Source: DYJB01 sp963777165 (GTDB lineage: Bacteria; Chloroflexota; Anaerolineae; Anaerolineales; E44-bin32). From it: DNA of 64,000 bases. The stretch is taken from assembly GCA_963777165.1 (NCBI GenBank), contig CAVZPO010000023.1:62001-126000 (forward strand), in the 5' to 3' direction. This document shows positions 27,504 through 37,090 of this stretch, one piece after another. Both the position numbers and the translations under genes were made by a program. Under the pieces are notes generated by a model. The model was not told the DNA's origin, did not search any database, and saw only the letters and a list, made by a program, of their open reading frames with translations. Position 1 is the first letter of the stretch; each line of letters opens with the position of its first letter.

Positions 27504-28787
27504 ATGGCGAAGACGAAGAAACGAAACCTGAAGCCCAAGGCGGGCAAGACGCGGCAGATGGCCCTCCCGATGGAGGACATTGAGGCGCGCCTGGGCGAGC
27601 CGGCTCCGGAGGAGCCTACCCCGGAGGAGGAGAACCCGGCGATCGATCAGCTCATCGAGATCGGTCGCGAGCGCGGCTACGTCACGATCGACGACATTCT
27701 GGCCTTCTTTCCCGACGCGGAACGGGACCTCGACCAGCTCGAGGAGACCTATGCTGCGCTTCTGGCGGCCGGCGTCACCTACCTGGACGAGGTAGCGGAG
27801 ACGGACGAGGGGCCGGAGGAAGACCTGGTCGAAGACGAGCGCCCAGACGGCGAGGCGCAAGACGACCTCAGCCACGTCGACGCAGATGACACCGTTGGGC
27901 TGTACCTCAAGGAAGTCGGCCGGGTCCCGCTGCTGACCGCCGAGCAGGAGGTCTCCCTCGCCAAACGCATTGAGCGCGGGAAACGGGCGCGGGAGGCGAT
28001 GGCGGCCGGCCCGACCACGTCGCGCAGGCGGCTGGAGCTTCGCGCGACGGTCGAAGATGGGTGGGCGGCACGCGAACACCTGATCACGGCCAACTCGCGC
28101 CTGGTCATCAGCGTCGCCAAGAAGTACATGGGCCGCGGCGTGCCCTTCCTGGATCTGATCCAGGAGGGCAACATCGGGCTGATCCGGGCCGCCAAGAAGT
28201 TCGACTACCGGCGCGGACACAAGTTCTCCACCTACGCCACCTGGTGGATCCGCCAGGCGGTCACCCGCGCCATCGCCGACCAGGGCCGAACGATTCGCGT
28301 CCCGGTTCACATGGGCGATCAGATCAACAAGCTGTTGCGCGTGTCGCACCAGCTCACCCAGCGCCTGGGGCGCGACCCCTCGATCGACGAGCTCGCCAAC
28401 TCGCTGGAGGTCACGCCGAAGAAGGTCGAGAACATGATCCAGGTGGCGCGCCGCCCGCTGTCGCTGGAGACGCCGACGGACGAGGAGGAAGATTCCGTCC
28501 TGGGCGACTTCATCCAGGACGAAGAGTCGCCCGCCCCGGCGGAACTGGTGACGCTCAACCTGCTGCGGGAGCATCTGCAGGAGGTCCTGAACATGCTCCC
28601 GCCGCGCGAGGTGCGCATCCTGCAGCTCCGCTATGGGCTGCTCGACGGACAATCGTACACGCTGGAAGAGGTCGGCCGCAAGATGGGCGTGACCCGCGAG
28701 CGGGTTCGGCAGATCGAGGCTCAGGCCCTCAGCCGGCTCCGGCATCCAAGCCACCGCCGGCGCCTGGCCGATTACCTGCACGAGTGA
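27504..28787 (+). CDS. rpoD: Primary RNA polymerase sigma factor (sigma-70, RpoD/SigA)
   Basis: Directs RNA polymerase to -35/-10 promoters. It has 427 residues. Region 1.1-like sequence is at about 45-95 (IDQLIEIGRERGYVTIDDILAFFP), region 1.2 reads DTVGLYLKEVGRVPLLTAEQE, and regions 2.1-2.4 read RLVISVAKKYMGRGVPFLDLIQEGN to FSTYATWWIRQAVTRA. Region 3 follows, and region 4 ends with TRERVRQIEAQALSRLRHP. An acidic segment (about 95-130) separates regions 1.1 and 1.2. A clear terminator follows. The TTGACA/TATAAT-like promoters seen in this window fit its expected specificity. Confidence 0.96.
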   Translation: MAKTKKRNLKPKAGKTRQMALPMEDIEARLGEPAPEEPTPEEENPAIDQLIEIGRERGYVTIDDILAFFPDAERDLDQLEETYAALLAAGVTYLDEVAETDEGPEEDLVEDERPDGEAQDDLSHVDADDTVGLYLKEVGRVPLLTAEQEVSLAKRIERGKRAREAMAAGPTTSRRRLELRATVEDGWAAREHLITANSRLVISVAKKYMGRGVPFLDLIQEGNIGLIRAAKKFDYRRGHKFSTYATWWIRQAVTRAIADQGRTIRVPVHMGDQINKLLRVSHQLTQRLGRDPSIDELANSLEVTPKKVENMIQVARRPLSLETPTDEEEDSVLGDFIQDEESPAPAELVTLNLLREHLQEVLNMLPPREVRILQLRYGLLDGQSYTLEEVGRKMGVTRERVRQIEAQALSRLRHPSHRRRLADYLHE

Positions 28788-28804
28788 TCGTGCCCGAAGA
28801 TCTC

Positions 28805-28836
28805 ACCGCCCTGCAGCGCAGGGCGGTTTGCTTTCT
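28805..28836 (+). terminator. Intrinsic terminator after rpoD
   Basis: A 10-bp stem (28805-28814 with 28818-28827), AGC loop and TTGCTTTCT tail, 18 bases after the stop. Confidence 0.8.
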
Positions 28837-29202
28837 ACCCCGGGGCGAGAGGGCGCCTCCGGCGTCCCGAGCGTGAGGCGCGTGGCCGGCCGGTCCGCGC
28901 CCGCCGCAGGGCGTCTGGCGGCGATGGGCCCGGCGTCGCCATTCTTGGGGATGGCCGACGATCTGAATGGCTGTAGAATGGGCCGCTCCGCCGGTCCTCG
29001 AGAGGCCGGCTGAGGCCGCAGGACGTCGTCGGATCGCGCGTGGGTCTTCCCGGCAACTGCGGGGAGGGCCTCTCCATCCGCCTGAAATCGATCGCCGCGA
29101 TCACGTCGCGGGCACGCGGCGGGGATCCTCTGGAGGCCGTGCACCGGTGCTGGGGCGCATGCTCGTCAACGGTTGGCGCAAGTCTCGGCGCGGACGAAGG
29201 GC
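28837..29202. other. Intergenic region before the glycosyltransferase cluster
   Basis: GC-rich sequence without a recognisable gene. It contains TGTAGAAT at 28972-28979, a possible -10 for the cluster, and several short inverted repeats. No tRNA or known RNA was found. Sequence near the 3' end (GACGAAGGGC) may be the ribosome site of the next gene. Confidence 0.5.
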
Positions 29203-30870
29203 GTGACGGACTCATCTGTCCTCACACCGGCGCGGGTTGCAGCGCCTGCCTCCGGCTGGATGGAGTTGCGCAGCGTTGCCGCCTGGGCGGGGATCAGCGC
29301 CCTTCTGTCGATCGTACTCAAGACGTGCTTGCTGGCACTGCGAGCGTTCCCCTTCCATTCAGACGAAGCCATCGTTGCGCTGATGGCGCGCCACATTCTG
29401 CACGGTCGGTGGCCGGCCTTCTTCTACGGTCAGGCGTACATGGGCAGCCTGGACGCGACACTCGCCGCGTTGGGTTTTGGTGTGTTCGGCGAGGACGTCC
29501 AGGTCATCCGCTGGATCCAGATCCTGCTGTACGCCGGGACAGTCGCCACCGGTGTGTTGCTCGCCTGGCGTGTGACCCGCTCAAAAGCTGCGGCCGTCAT
29601 CGCCGGACTCCTGCTGGCTATCCCCAACGTGAACCTGACGCTGTACACGACGGTCTCGCTGGGCGGCTACGGGGAGGCGCTCCTCCTCGGTCAGATCCTG
29701 CTCTTGCTCACGCTGGTCCTGCTGGATCGGAGCCGCCGTGCGGTTCTGTATGCGGCCTGGGGTTTCCTGGCAGGCATCGGCTTCTGGACCTTTGGGTTGA
29801 TGCTGGTGTACATCCTTCCCTCCGGGCTGGCCCTCGCATGGCGGGACATCCGCTCCTCGGATCGAAGGGGGCGAGTCGCCTGCTGGTTGGTGACGGGCGT
29901 CGCCGCGGCGGTGGGGATGGGCCCTTGGATCGCCGGGGCGTTGACCGGCTCGGCAGGCTCGCTGCTTCGGGAGCTCTTCGGGTCGGCGATCGCAGGTGCG
30001 TCGCCCGGCAGCTTGCCCCTGGCCTGGCTTGAACATGCGCGCAATCTGCTCCTCCTCGGCGGGCCGGTCATCCTCGGATTCCGGCCGCCGTGGGACACCC
30101 GCTGGCTGGGTCTGCCGCTTCTCCCCTTCGTGCTGGCAATCTGGGCGAGCGTGTTTCTGCACGTGGTGTACGTGCTCGGCCGTCGCGATGCGAATCTCCC
30201 AGGACGTTGGATCATCGCCGGCGTGGCCATCACCGCACTTGCAGGCTTTGTCCTGACCTCCTTCGGCGCCGATCCCTCCGGCCGCTACTTCCTGCCCCTG
30301 GCGATGCCGATGGCGGTCTTCGCCGGCAGCATGGTCGCCGATCTCCGGGCGCGCACGGACCGGCGGTGGGCATGGGGGATCGTCGCCCTGCTGCTCGGAT
30401 TCCACTTATGGGGGATCGTCGACAGTGCGTCCCGAAATCCGCCCGGCATCACAACGCAGTTCGATCCCGTTGCCCGAGTGGACACCCGTTCCTATGCCGA
30501 CCTGATGGCATTCCTGGAGGCGCACGACGAGCATACGGGATACACCAACTACTGGGTCGCCTACCCCCTGGCATTCCTCTCGCAAGAGCGGCTGATCTTC
30601 GTCCCGCGTCTTCCTTACCATGAGGACTTCCGCTACACGGCGCGCGACGACCGCTATGCGCCGTATGACGACGTCGTCGAAGGGGCCGAGCGCGTGGCCT
30701 ACATCACGACCAACCACCCCGACCTGAATGCATCCCTGCGGGCTGGCTTCGGCGCGTTGGGCGTGACGTACGCGGAAACGGACATCGGCGGGTTCCATGT
30801 GTTCTATGGGCTTTCGGCCCGGGTCGCGCCTGAGATGATAGGCCTGCCGGCGGAGGGAGAGAGCCGATGA
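29203..30870 (+). CDS. Polytopic GT-C-like glycosyltransferase 1
   Basis: A 555-residue membrane protein with about ten or more hydrophobic helices. In the first outer loop FHSDEAIVALMARHILHG matches the acidic motif of the ArnT/PMT-like GT-C fold, which takes sugar from a polyprenyl-phosphate donor. The C-terminal soluble domain (about 430-555) has no named motif. The start is uncertain: GTG 29203 is chosen for AAGGG upstream; TTG 29173 would add ten residues. It is the first of seven such genes in tandem. The acceptor, which could be lipid, glycan or protein, is unknown. Confidence 0.82.
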   Translation: MTDSSVLTPARVAAPASGWMELRSVAAWAGISALLSIVLKTCLLALRAFPFHSDEAIVALMARHILHGRWPAFFYGQAYMGSLDATLAALGFGVFGEDVQVIRWIQILLYAGTVATGVLLAWRVTRSKAAAVIAGLLLAIPNVNLTLYTTVSLGGYGEALLLGQILLLLTLVLLDRSRRAVLYAAWGFLAGIGFWTFGLMLVYILPSGLALAWRDIRSSDRRGRVACWLVTGVAAAVGMGPWIAGALTGSAGSLLRELFGSAIAGASPGSLPLAWLEHARNLLLLGGPVILGFRPPWDTRWLGLPLLPFVLAIWASVFLHVVYVLGRRDANLPGRWIIAGVAITALAGFVLTSFGADPSGRYFLPLAMPMAVFAGSMVADLRARTDRRWAWGIVALLLGFHLWGIVDSASRNPPGITTQFDPVARVDTRSYADLMAFLEAHDEHTGYTNYWVAYPLAFLSQERLIFVPRLPYHEDFRYTARDDRYAPYDDVVEGAERVAYITTNHPDLNASLRAGFGALGVTYAETDIGGFHVFYGLSARVAPEMIGLPAEGESR

Positions 30871-31014
30871 GGCGCCGGAAGTGCGCGCGGCTAGCGGCAT
30901 CCCGGACCGGCGCGCGTGCCGGGCCGAGTTGCAGTCCCTCCAAACGGGGCCAGCGATTCGAGGACCTCCGGCCGGTATCGGAGGCGACATTGTGTGTGAG
31001 CCTGGCTGCACCGC

Positions 31015-31020
31015 TATACT
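31015..31020 (+). promoter_or_regulatory. Possible -10 for the second glycosyltransferase
   Basis: TATACT about 45 bases before the ATG at 31067, with only a weak TTGTGT 19 bases upstream. The roughly 195-base gap after the first gene supports a separate start. Confidence 0.35.
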
Positions 31021-31066
31021 GTGACAGCCCCTTGGCCCGCAATCGCCTGGGCAGGATCTGAATCGT

Positions 31067-32733
31067 ATGCAGTCATCCTCGACCAAGACCGTTCAAGGCA
31101 CGCGCAGCATGGCGTGGCTCACGAGCGATGGGGCCTGGCTCGCTGTGCTGTTTGCCACACTTCTGGGGGCGTTTGTTCGCCTGACCCCGGTATTGGCGTA
31201 CGACTTCCCTCTGAACGATGGCGGCCTGTTCTACACCCTAATCCGGGACCTCCAAGCTGAGTCTTACCAGCTGCCCGTGTTCACAAGTTACAACCACGCA
31301 TCCATCCCATTCGTCTATCCTCCACTTTCCTTCTACCTTACCGGCCTTCTCTCCGATGTCACCGGCCTTAATCTCCTTGAGCTGCTCCGTTTCCTTCCGT
31401 CGCTGGTCAGCATCGCGACAATCCCTGCGACCTACTTGTTGGCCAGGCGGCTGCTCGCGTCTCGGACAGCCGCAGCGATCGCAACCATCTCCTTTGCCTT
31501 GCTCCCGACTGCATTCGATTTCATGATCGTGGGCGGGGGCCTCCCGCGGGCACTGGGCTTCCTTTTCTCGATCCTGACGCTGCATCAAGCGGCCGGTCTC
31601 TACACTCGCACCAGCAGAATGCGGCTTGCCTCGACTTCCATTCTCGCCAGCCTGACGGTGCTCTGTCACCCGGTGGTCGCGTGGTTTACCTTCTACAGTC
31701 TGGTGGTCCTTCTGGTCTTCAAGGCGCCCAACCGGCGCGGGCTGGCGGATTCGGCGATCGTCGTTGCGGGCACGGTCCTCCTGACCGCTCCTTGGTGGGG
31801 CACGAGTCTGGCCCGCCATGGGCTCAGCCCCTTCTTGGGCGCATTCCAGGCCGGAACGCGCCCATGGAGCGCCCTCTTGGCGCCCTTCCTGTTCATGCAG
31901 ACCAACGAGCCCTATGTGACGCTGCAAGCCGTGTTTGCCATGTTGGGCCTATTCCTCAGCTTGCGCAGACGGGAGTTCCATCTCCCTGTGTGGATGGCGG
32001 CTGTCTTCTGCCTGGAGACGAGGCTGACGGCAACCTACGCCGTGATCCCCACCGCGCTCCTGGTCGGGCTCGGATACGAAGGGATCGTCCTTCGCGGCCT
32101 CCAAGGCGCAGTCGAACGCTTGCAGGCGGCGGCGCAACCCGGGCGGAGTAGCCGCCCCCAGAGTGTTAGCGCAGCTCAAGCCGAATTTGACACGCGCACC
32201 GGTGGACGGGTTGGGATCATTGCGTCGGCCTACTTCCTCGTCTATCTCCTGATCGCCGCGTATCTTGCGGCTCCTCGCCAAGCACTGACCGAATCCCAAC
32301 GCCGGTCGATGCAGTGGATCCGCGAGAACACGCCGGCCACGAGTCAGTTCGCCGTGATCTCCGGGATCGGCCCGGCAGGGATCGACTACGTCTCCGAGTG
32401 GTTCCCAGCGCTGACCGACCGCACCAGCGTTGCCACTCCCCAGGGATACGAGTGGTTTCCTGACCAGGTGTTTGACGCCAGGTGGAAGGCGCACTCTGAA
32501 TTGCAGCGCTGTCAGCGGCAAGGAACCGGATGCCTGGCGGCGTGGGCAGTGGAAGCGCGAATCACGTACACCCACGTCTACGTCGTCAAAACGCCCGGCA
32601 TCGAGGGCGCAGAGGAGATGGAAGGTCGATTGTATGAGTTGTTGTCTGGAGTTCGCCCTCCTACGTTGCGATCTATGACCAGAAGGATGTTGCGGTCTTC
32701 ACTTACCGTCCGGTCTCCCCGGGCGCGCCGTGA
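31067..32733 (+). CDS. Polytopic membrane glycosyltransferase-like protein 2 (one frameshift)
   Basis: A membrane protein of about 555 residues with at least ten helices. The first loop has YDFPLNDGGLFYTLIRDLQ, an acidic motif in the position expected for a GT-C enzyme, and FVYPPLSFYLTG follows. The C-terminal part is soluble (WIRENTPATSQFAVISG; YEWFPDQVFDARW). The open frame goes on to 32842 but loses sense after MEGRLYELL near 32640. One base away, another frame gives SPSYVAIYDQKDVAVFTYRPVSP and stops at 32733, which is a natural end for such a domain. I therefore set the end at 32733 and infer a single missing base near 32630-32650. Confidence 0.8.
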
Positions 32734-32838
32734 AGACATCGGTGAAATCGTCTTACCTCAGCAAGGCAAGGATTCCGTGCGGCTCCCGGCCTGGACGGTA
32801 GTAGACAAACGTTGCCGCGACCGGAGGCGTCAGGCGCC

Positions 32839-34320
32839 GTGAACTTCAAGACCCTGGTCTTGTGTATCGCCCTGCTGGCGGTGTTCACCATGGCGGTACG
32901 CATCTCGGCCGATACGGATACCTGGTGGCACCTCGGCGCCGGGCGCTGGATGGTCGAGAACCGCCAGATTCTGACGGCCGACCCGTTCTCGCTGACCCGT
33001 GCCGGGCAGCCATGGACGAACCCAAGTTGGCTGTCGCAGTTGCTGCTGTACGGCGTCCACCGAGCTGCGGGTCTACCGGGCCTCAACCTGCTGACGGCCC
33101 TGATGGTCACGCTGGCATTCGCCTGCGTCTGGCCATTGATGGACTCTCCGGTGCTCCTGCGGGCCTTCGTCCTCGTGGCGGCCGCGACCGCCTCCGGCGT
33201 CTACTGGTCGGCGCGGCCCCAGATCCTTTCCTTCGCGTTGTCCGGCGCCTTCCTGCTGCTGTTGGAGAAAGGGCGCGTCCACCGCAGGTTGCTGTGGCTG
33301 CTGCCATTGGGTATGGCGCTGTGGGCGAATATCCATGGTGGGTTCGCCATTGGTTTGCTGTTGATCGGAGTCCATCTGGCCGGGGAACTCGTGGACGGCG
33401 TAGTGGACCGTCTGGGGAAGGGGGAGGAGTGGAGGGCCATCTGGGCGCAGCGCAGGCAATCGCTGTTGACCCTGGTGTCCCTGCTCGCAGTCTCTGCCGC
33501 TGCCGTTTCCCTCAATCCATACGGTCCGCGTCTCCTCGCTTATCCGCTGCAAACGCTTTCGATCGGCACGCTGCAAACGTCGATCAACGAATGGCAATCC
33601 CCGGATTTCCACAGCGTGGATTCGCTGCCGTTCCTGGCGCTGCTCCTGGGGGCCATGTTCGTGCTGTCGATCTCTCCCCGGCGCAAGACCGGCAGGGAGT
33701 TGGTGCTGTTCGCGACCTTGGCCGGCCTGGGCCTCGTCGCTCGACGCAACATCGCCCTGTTCGCGCTCGGGATTGCGCCGCTGCTCGCCCAGCACGCGTG
33801 GGCCATCCTGGCTTCCTTGGATCTGGAACGGCGTTTCGAGTCGAAGCCCGTGCGCGCTGGTGTGGCGCGCGTCGTCAACCTGATCGTGTTGGCGCTGCTG
33901 GTCGTCGCCGCCGCGGGAAAGATGATCGAGCCGCTCTCGGCGGCCCGCAACCAGCAGGCCGTGCGGGAGCAGCAGCCGCTCGGCGCGATCGCAGCCCTCA
34001 AAGCCGCGAAGCTCCCCGGCCCGTTGTTCAACTCGTACACGTGGGGCGGGTACCTGATCTGGGATGCGTGGCCGACCTACCGGACATTCGTCGACGGTCG
34101 AACGGACTTATTCGCCGACGGTTTGTTGTCCGAGTATCTGACCGCCTGGAACGCGGCAGACGGCTGGGAGCAGATTCTGCGCGAGTACGGCATCCGGCTG
34201 GCACTGATCGAGCCGGAAGCGCCGCTTGCCGACGAACTGACGTCGGCGGGTTGGCAGGTGCTCTACTCCGACCAGCAAGCCGTGCTGCTCGCTGCGCCTG
34301 GCGCACAGCTTGGAGGGTGA
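32839..34320 (+). CDS. Polytopic membrane protein 3, GT-C-like
   Basis: A 493-residue protein with about ten helices. The first exoplasmic loop has ADTDTWWHLGAGRWMVEN, a D-x-D-x-WWHL motif characteristic of a family of uncharacterised bacterial membrane proteins probably related to GT-C transferases. The C-terminal part contains FNSYTWGGYLIWDAWPTYRTFVDGRTDLF, another conserved block. The start is GTG 32839, with GGAGG about 10 bases upstream. It follows gene 2 by about 105 bases. Confidence 0.82.
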   Translation: MNFKTLVLCIALLAVFTMAVRISADTDTWWHLGAGRWMVENRQILTADPFSLTRAGQPWTNPSWLSQLLLYGVHRAAGLPGLNLLTALMVTLAFACVWPLMDSPVLLRAFVLVAAATASGVYWSARPQILSFALSGAFLLLLEKGRVHRRLLWLLPLGMALWANIHGGFAIGLLLIGVHLAGELVDGVVDRLGKGEEWRAIWAQRRQSLLTLVSLLAVSAAAVSLNPYGPRLLAYPLQTLSIGTLQTSINEWQSPDFHSVDSLPFLALLLGAMFVLSISPRRKTGRELVLFATLAGLGLVARRNIALFALGIAPLLAQHAWAILASLDLERRFESKPVRAGVARVVNLIVLALLVVAAAGKMIEPLSAARNQQAVREQQPLGAIAALKAAKLPGPLFNSYTWGGYLIWDAWPTYRTFVDGRTDLFADGLLSEYLTAWNAADGWEQILREYGIRLALIEPEAPLADELTSAGWQVLYSDQQAVLLAAPGAQLGG

Positions 34321-34396
34321 GCATGCGGCTGCCGGCTGGGCCCGATGTGCGGGAGGCGCCTCGCCAGCCTGCCAGGCAGGCAGGAGGCATCGCCAG

Positions 34397-35599
34397 ATGT
34401 TGAGAGCCCCATGGAACGGCCTTCGGGCCGCCGCGGCCCCGGCGCTCGGGCTTCTGGTCTTCCGGCTGCTGCTCCTTGCCGCCCTGCCGTACGAGGCCGT
34501 CATTGCCTATGGCGACCTGCGCCATTTCCACCAACTCGCCCAGCTTGCGACGACCGGCGGCGGGTTGCCGTTCATCGGTCACTGGATCGAATTCCCTCCG
34601 CTCTTCCCCTTCCTTTCGGTCGGGCTGAACTCGCTGACCGGAGGCTCGGAGCACGCGTACGTCTACTCGCTTGCCGTGCTGATCGCCTGTCTCGATGCCG
34701 CCAACCTCCTGCTCCTGATCCGCTTGCTTACTCACCTGCGTGACGGCGAGAACCCTCAGCCCAAGGTTTGGATCTATTTCGCGTTCCTGTGCCTGCCTGC
34801 GCTCGGGTGGTGGACCTTTGATCCGCTTGGCGTGTTCTGGCTCCTGTTGACCTTGGTCCTCGTGTTTGAGTCCGGCTGGGCAGCCACCGGGTTGGTCGCC
34901 GGCCTCGGGATGCTCACGAAGTGGATCCCGGGACTGGGGCTGCTCCTTGCTTGGACGCGCTGGCCGAAGCGTCGCGTGGCGCTGGCAGTCCTGGGTGCGG
35001 CGACGGTGGTGCTCCTCGTTTGGCTGCCGCTGATTGCCGTGGGGCGCCAGGCCGCCTGGGACTCTCTTCGATCGCAGTCGGCCAAACCGGCGTGGCAGAC
35101 TCCCTGGGCTCTATTGGAAGGAAGCCTGGGCACGGGGACTTTCGGTGAAGCATCGGGACGCCTCACGCCACTGGTGGTCTCGGACCCCGGCGCGGCGGGA
35201 CGGTTCATCCCGCGCTGGCTCCCGCCGGTCCTGGCAGCTGTTCTCGGCTGCGTGCTCGCCGCGCGCATGCGCCCGTCCACCCCCCGCAGCGGGATGTCGT
35301 TTGTCCTGGTGGGCATGATCCTGCTCTTGCTTGCCTCTCCCGGGTGGAGCCCGCAATGGCTGGCCTACCTCGTCCCACTCGTGCTGCTCAGCCTGCCTCA
35401 ACCGAGAGGTGCGCTGTATGTCGTAGCCCTCACCTCGGTCGTGATCCTCGAGTGGCCGGTGCTGCTGTCACGCGGCCGCTTTGATCTGCTGTGGTTGACG
35501 GTGACGGTTCGGACCGTGGTGCTGGTCCTGCTGGCGGTGGATGCTTGGAAAGCCGCGCGCCGGGATCCGTCGGCGCACAGCACGCAGGTCCCGGCGTGA
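34397..35599 (+). CDS. Polytopic membrane protein 4, glycosyltransferase-like
   Basis: A 400-residue membrane protein with about ten helices. After the first helix come AYGDLRHFHQLAQLA and IGHWIEFPPLFPFLSVGL, resembling the acidic and Pro-rich loop of GT-C or GT87-like mannosyltransferases; MLTKWIPGLGLLLAW is also typical. It is shorter than its neighbours and lacks a large soluble C-terminal domain. ATG 34397 has AGGAGG 9 bases upstream. Its TGA overlaps the next GTG (GTGA). Confidence 0.8.
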   Translation: MLRAPWNGLRAAAAPALGLLVFRLLLLAALPYEAVIAYGDLRHFHQLAQLATTGGGLPFIGHWIEFPPLFPFLSVGLNSLTGGSEHAYVYSLAVLIACLDAANLLLLIRLLTHLRDGENPQPKVWIYFAFLCLPALGWWTFDPLGVFWLLLTLVLVFESGWAATGLVAGLGMLTKWIPGLGLLLAWTRWPKRRVALAVLGAATVVLLVWLPLIAVGRQAAWDSLRSQSAKPAWQTPWALLEGSLGTGTFGEASGRLTPLVVSDPGAAGRFIPRWLPPVLAAVLGCVLAARMRPSTPRSGMSFVLVGMILLLLASPGWSPQWLAYLVPLVLLSLPQPRGALYVVALTSVVILEWPVLLSRGRFDLLWLTVTVRTVVLVLLAVDAWKAARRDPSAHSTQVPA

Positions 35600-36939
35600 A
35601 CACACGCAGCTTCGCCTGGACGACCATCCCTCTGGCCTTGCTTATGCTCGCGGTCTTGGTCGGCCTTGGCGCGGCGAACGTGCGCTTCTCGCAGACCGCA
35701 CGGGATGCAAATGAGTTCCTGCCGCGTTGGGAGGGCGCGCAAGCCTGGATGACGAGAGGCATGAGCCCCTACGACGCGCAAGTCAGCCTGTCCGCGCAGC
35801 GCCGCCTGTACGGGCGCGCGGCGATCCCGGGGCAGGGGGAGGACCTGGCACTGTTCGCCTACCCCTTCCCGACGATGTTGCTGTATGCGCCGTGGGGGGC
35901 GCTCAATTACGAGGTCGCCCGCGCCGGCTGGATGACCCTGCTTGAAATCCTACTGGTCGTGGCGGGCTTGCTGGCGGTGCGGCTGTCGGGTTGGCGCCCA
36001 CCCTCGCTGCTCCTCGCCGCCCTCCTGGCGTTCGGCGTTGCCTGGTCCCCTGGCATCCGATCGATCGTCTCCGGTCACATTGCCGTCCTCGCACTGGTGT
36101 TCTCGCTGGCGGCAGCCGCGAGCCTCGAACGAGGCGGGGATGTAGCCGGGGGGATCTTGCTCGCACTTGCGCTCGCGGATCCAATCGTCGGCCCGAGTGT
36201 GTTTCTGGCTGCCCTTGTGTGGGCCGGATCAACCAGGCGCTGGCGGGCGATGGGCGCCGCCCTGGGCACCGCCGCTGTACTGTCCGCCGTCTCGCTCGTG
36301 GTGATGCCCGGTTGGCCACTTGCCTGGCTGCAGCAGCTTGCGGGTTGGGTCGAGGTATCGGGTGGCTCAGGCGCGGGGAAGGGACTGATGATCCTTCGTT
36401 GGGGGTGGGCGCAAGGGATCCTGGCTTCGCTCCTGGGTCTCGCAGTCCTCTGGGCGATCTGGCAGAGTTGGGGCAAGGGCACGCGTTGGTTGACGTGGAC
36501 GCTGGCCTTCGCCCTTGTCCTCGGAGACTGGTTCAGCCTGTTGGCGCTTGGGACTTCGCCTGGCGTCTACCTGCTGCCCGCTATCGTGTTGATCCTGGCC
36601 GGCCTTGGCCGGCGCGTACGGACGAAGGGGGAGTGGGCAGTGGCGGGGGCGTTGGCGCTGATCGGGATCGGATCGTGGATCCCCTACCTCCCGGCACTGG
36701 CCGCACAGGCCGGGGGGACGATCGTGGGATCGGTCGGGCACGCGCTGACGGCTTTCGGGCTCCTGTGGGTGCGCTGGTGGGTGACGCGGGGCGAGGAGAT
36801 ACGCGATCTCTCACCGGTTGAAACGAGTGTCGTCATAGCGGCGCAGGCAGCGCGGAAGGGAAGACCGGTTCCAGGTGGCAACGGGCGGTTGGCCCAAGCG
36901 TTGGCAGGCGTCGGCCCGATTCTGGCACACCCTGAGTAA
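35596..36939 (+). CDS. Polytopic membrane protein 5, GT87/DUF2029-like
   Basis: A 447-residue membrane protein with about eleven helices. The first loop carries RDANEFLPRWEGAQAWMTRGMSPYD, close to the GT87 (alpha-mannosyltransferase, DUF2029) pattern in which D-x-x-x-Y marks the sugar-donor site. Also visible is LFAYPFPTMLLYAPWG. The last 60 residues are soluble and basic. The start is GTG 35596, overlapping the stop of gene 4, which indicates coupled translation. Confidence 0.82.
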   Translation: MNTRSFAWTTIPLALLMLAVLVGLGAANVRFSQTARDANEFLPRWEGAQAWMTRGMSPYDAQVSLSAQRRLYGRAAIPGQGEDLALFAYPFPTMLLYAPWGALNYEVARAGWMTLLEILLVVAGLLAVRLSGWRPPSLLLAALLAFGVAWSPGIRSIVSGHIAVLALVFSLAAAASLERGGDVAGGILLALALADPIVGPSVFLAALVWAGSTRRWRAMGAALGTAAVLSAVSLVVMPGWPLAWLQQLAGWVEVSGGSGAGKGLMILRWGWAQGILASLLGLAVLWAIWQSWGKGTRWLTWTLAFALVLGDWFSLLALGTSPGVYLLPAIVLILAGLGRRVRTKGEWAVAGALALIGIGSWIPYLPALAAQAGGTIVGSVGHALTAFGLLWVRWWVTRGEEIRDLSPVETSVVIAAQAARKGRPVPGGNGRLAQALAGVGPILAHPE

Positions 36940-37090
36940 GTCCCGCCCAAAGCGCGGGGGAAGGGCGCAGCCCTCATCTCGGCCGGATGGTGGTTGCCCT
37001 TCCAGGTGACCGGCTTACGATGCGGCGGGGAGAAAGTGAGCAATTCTGTTGTCTGGTCGTGAGGGTCAACGTGATACCGGTGCGAGCCCG

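Noticed and set aside
27261..28781. 506-residue frame opposite rpoD
   Set aside because: Antisense shadow of a complete sigma factor gene.
32734..32842. C-terminal extension of glycosyltransferase 2 in the open frame
   Set aside because: Arg-rich nonsense after the break; the neighbouring frame gives a sensible end at 32733.
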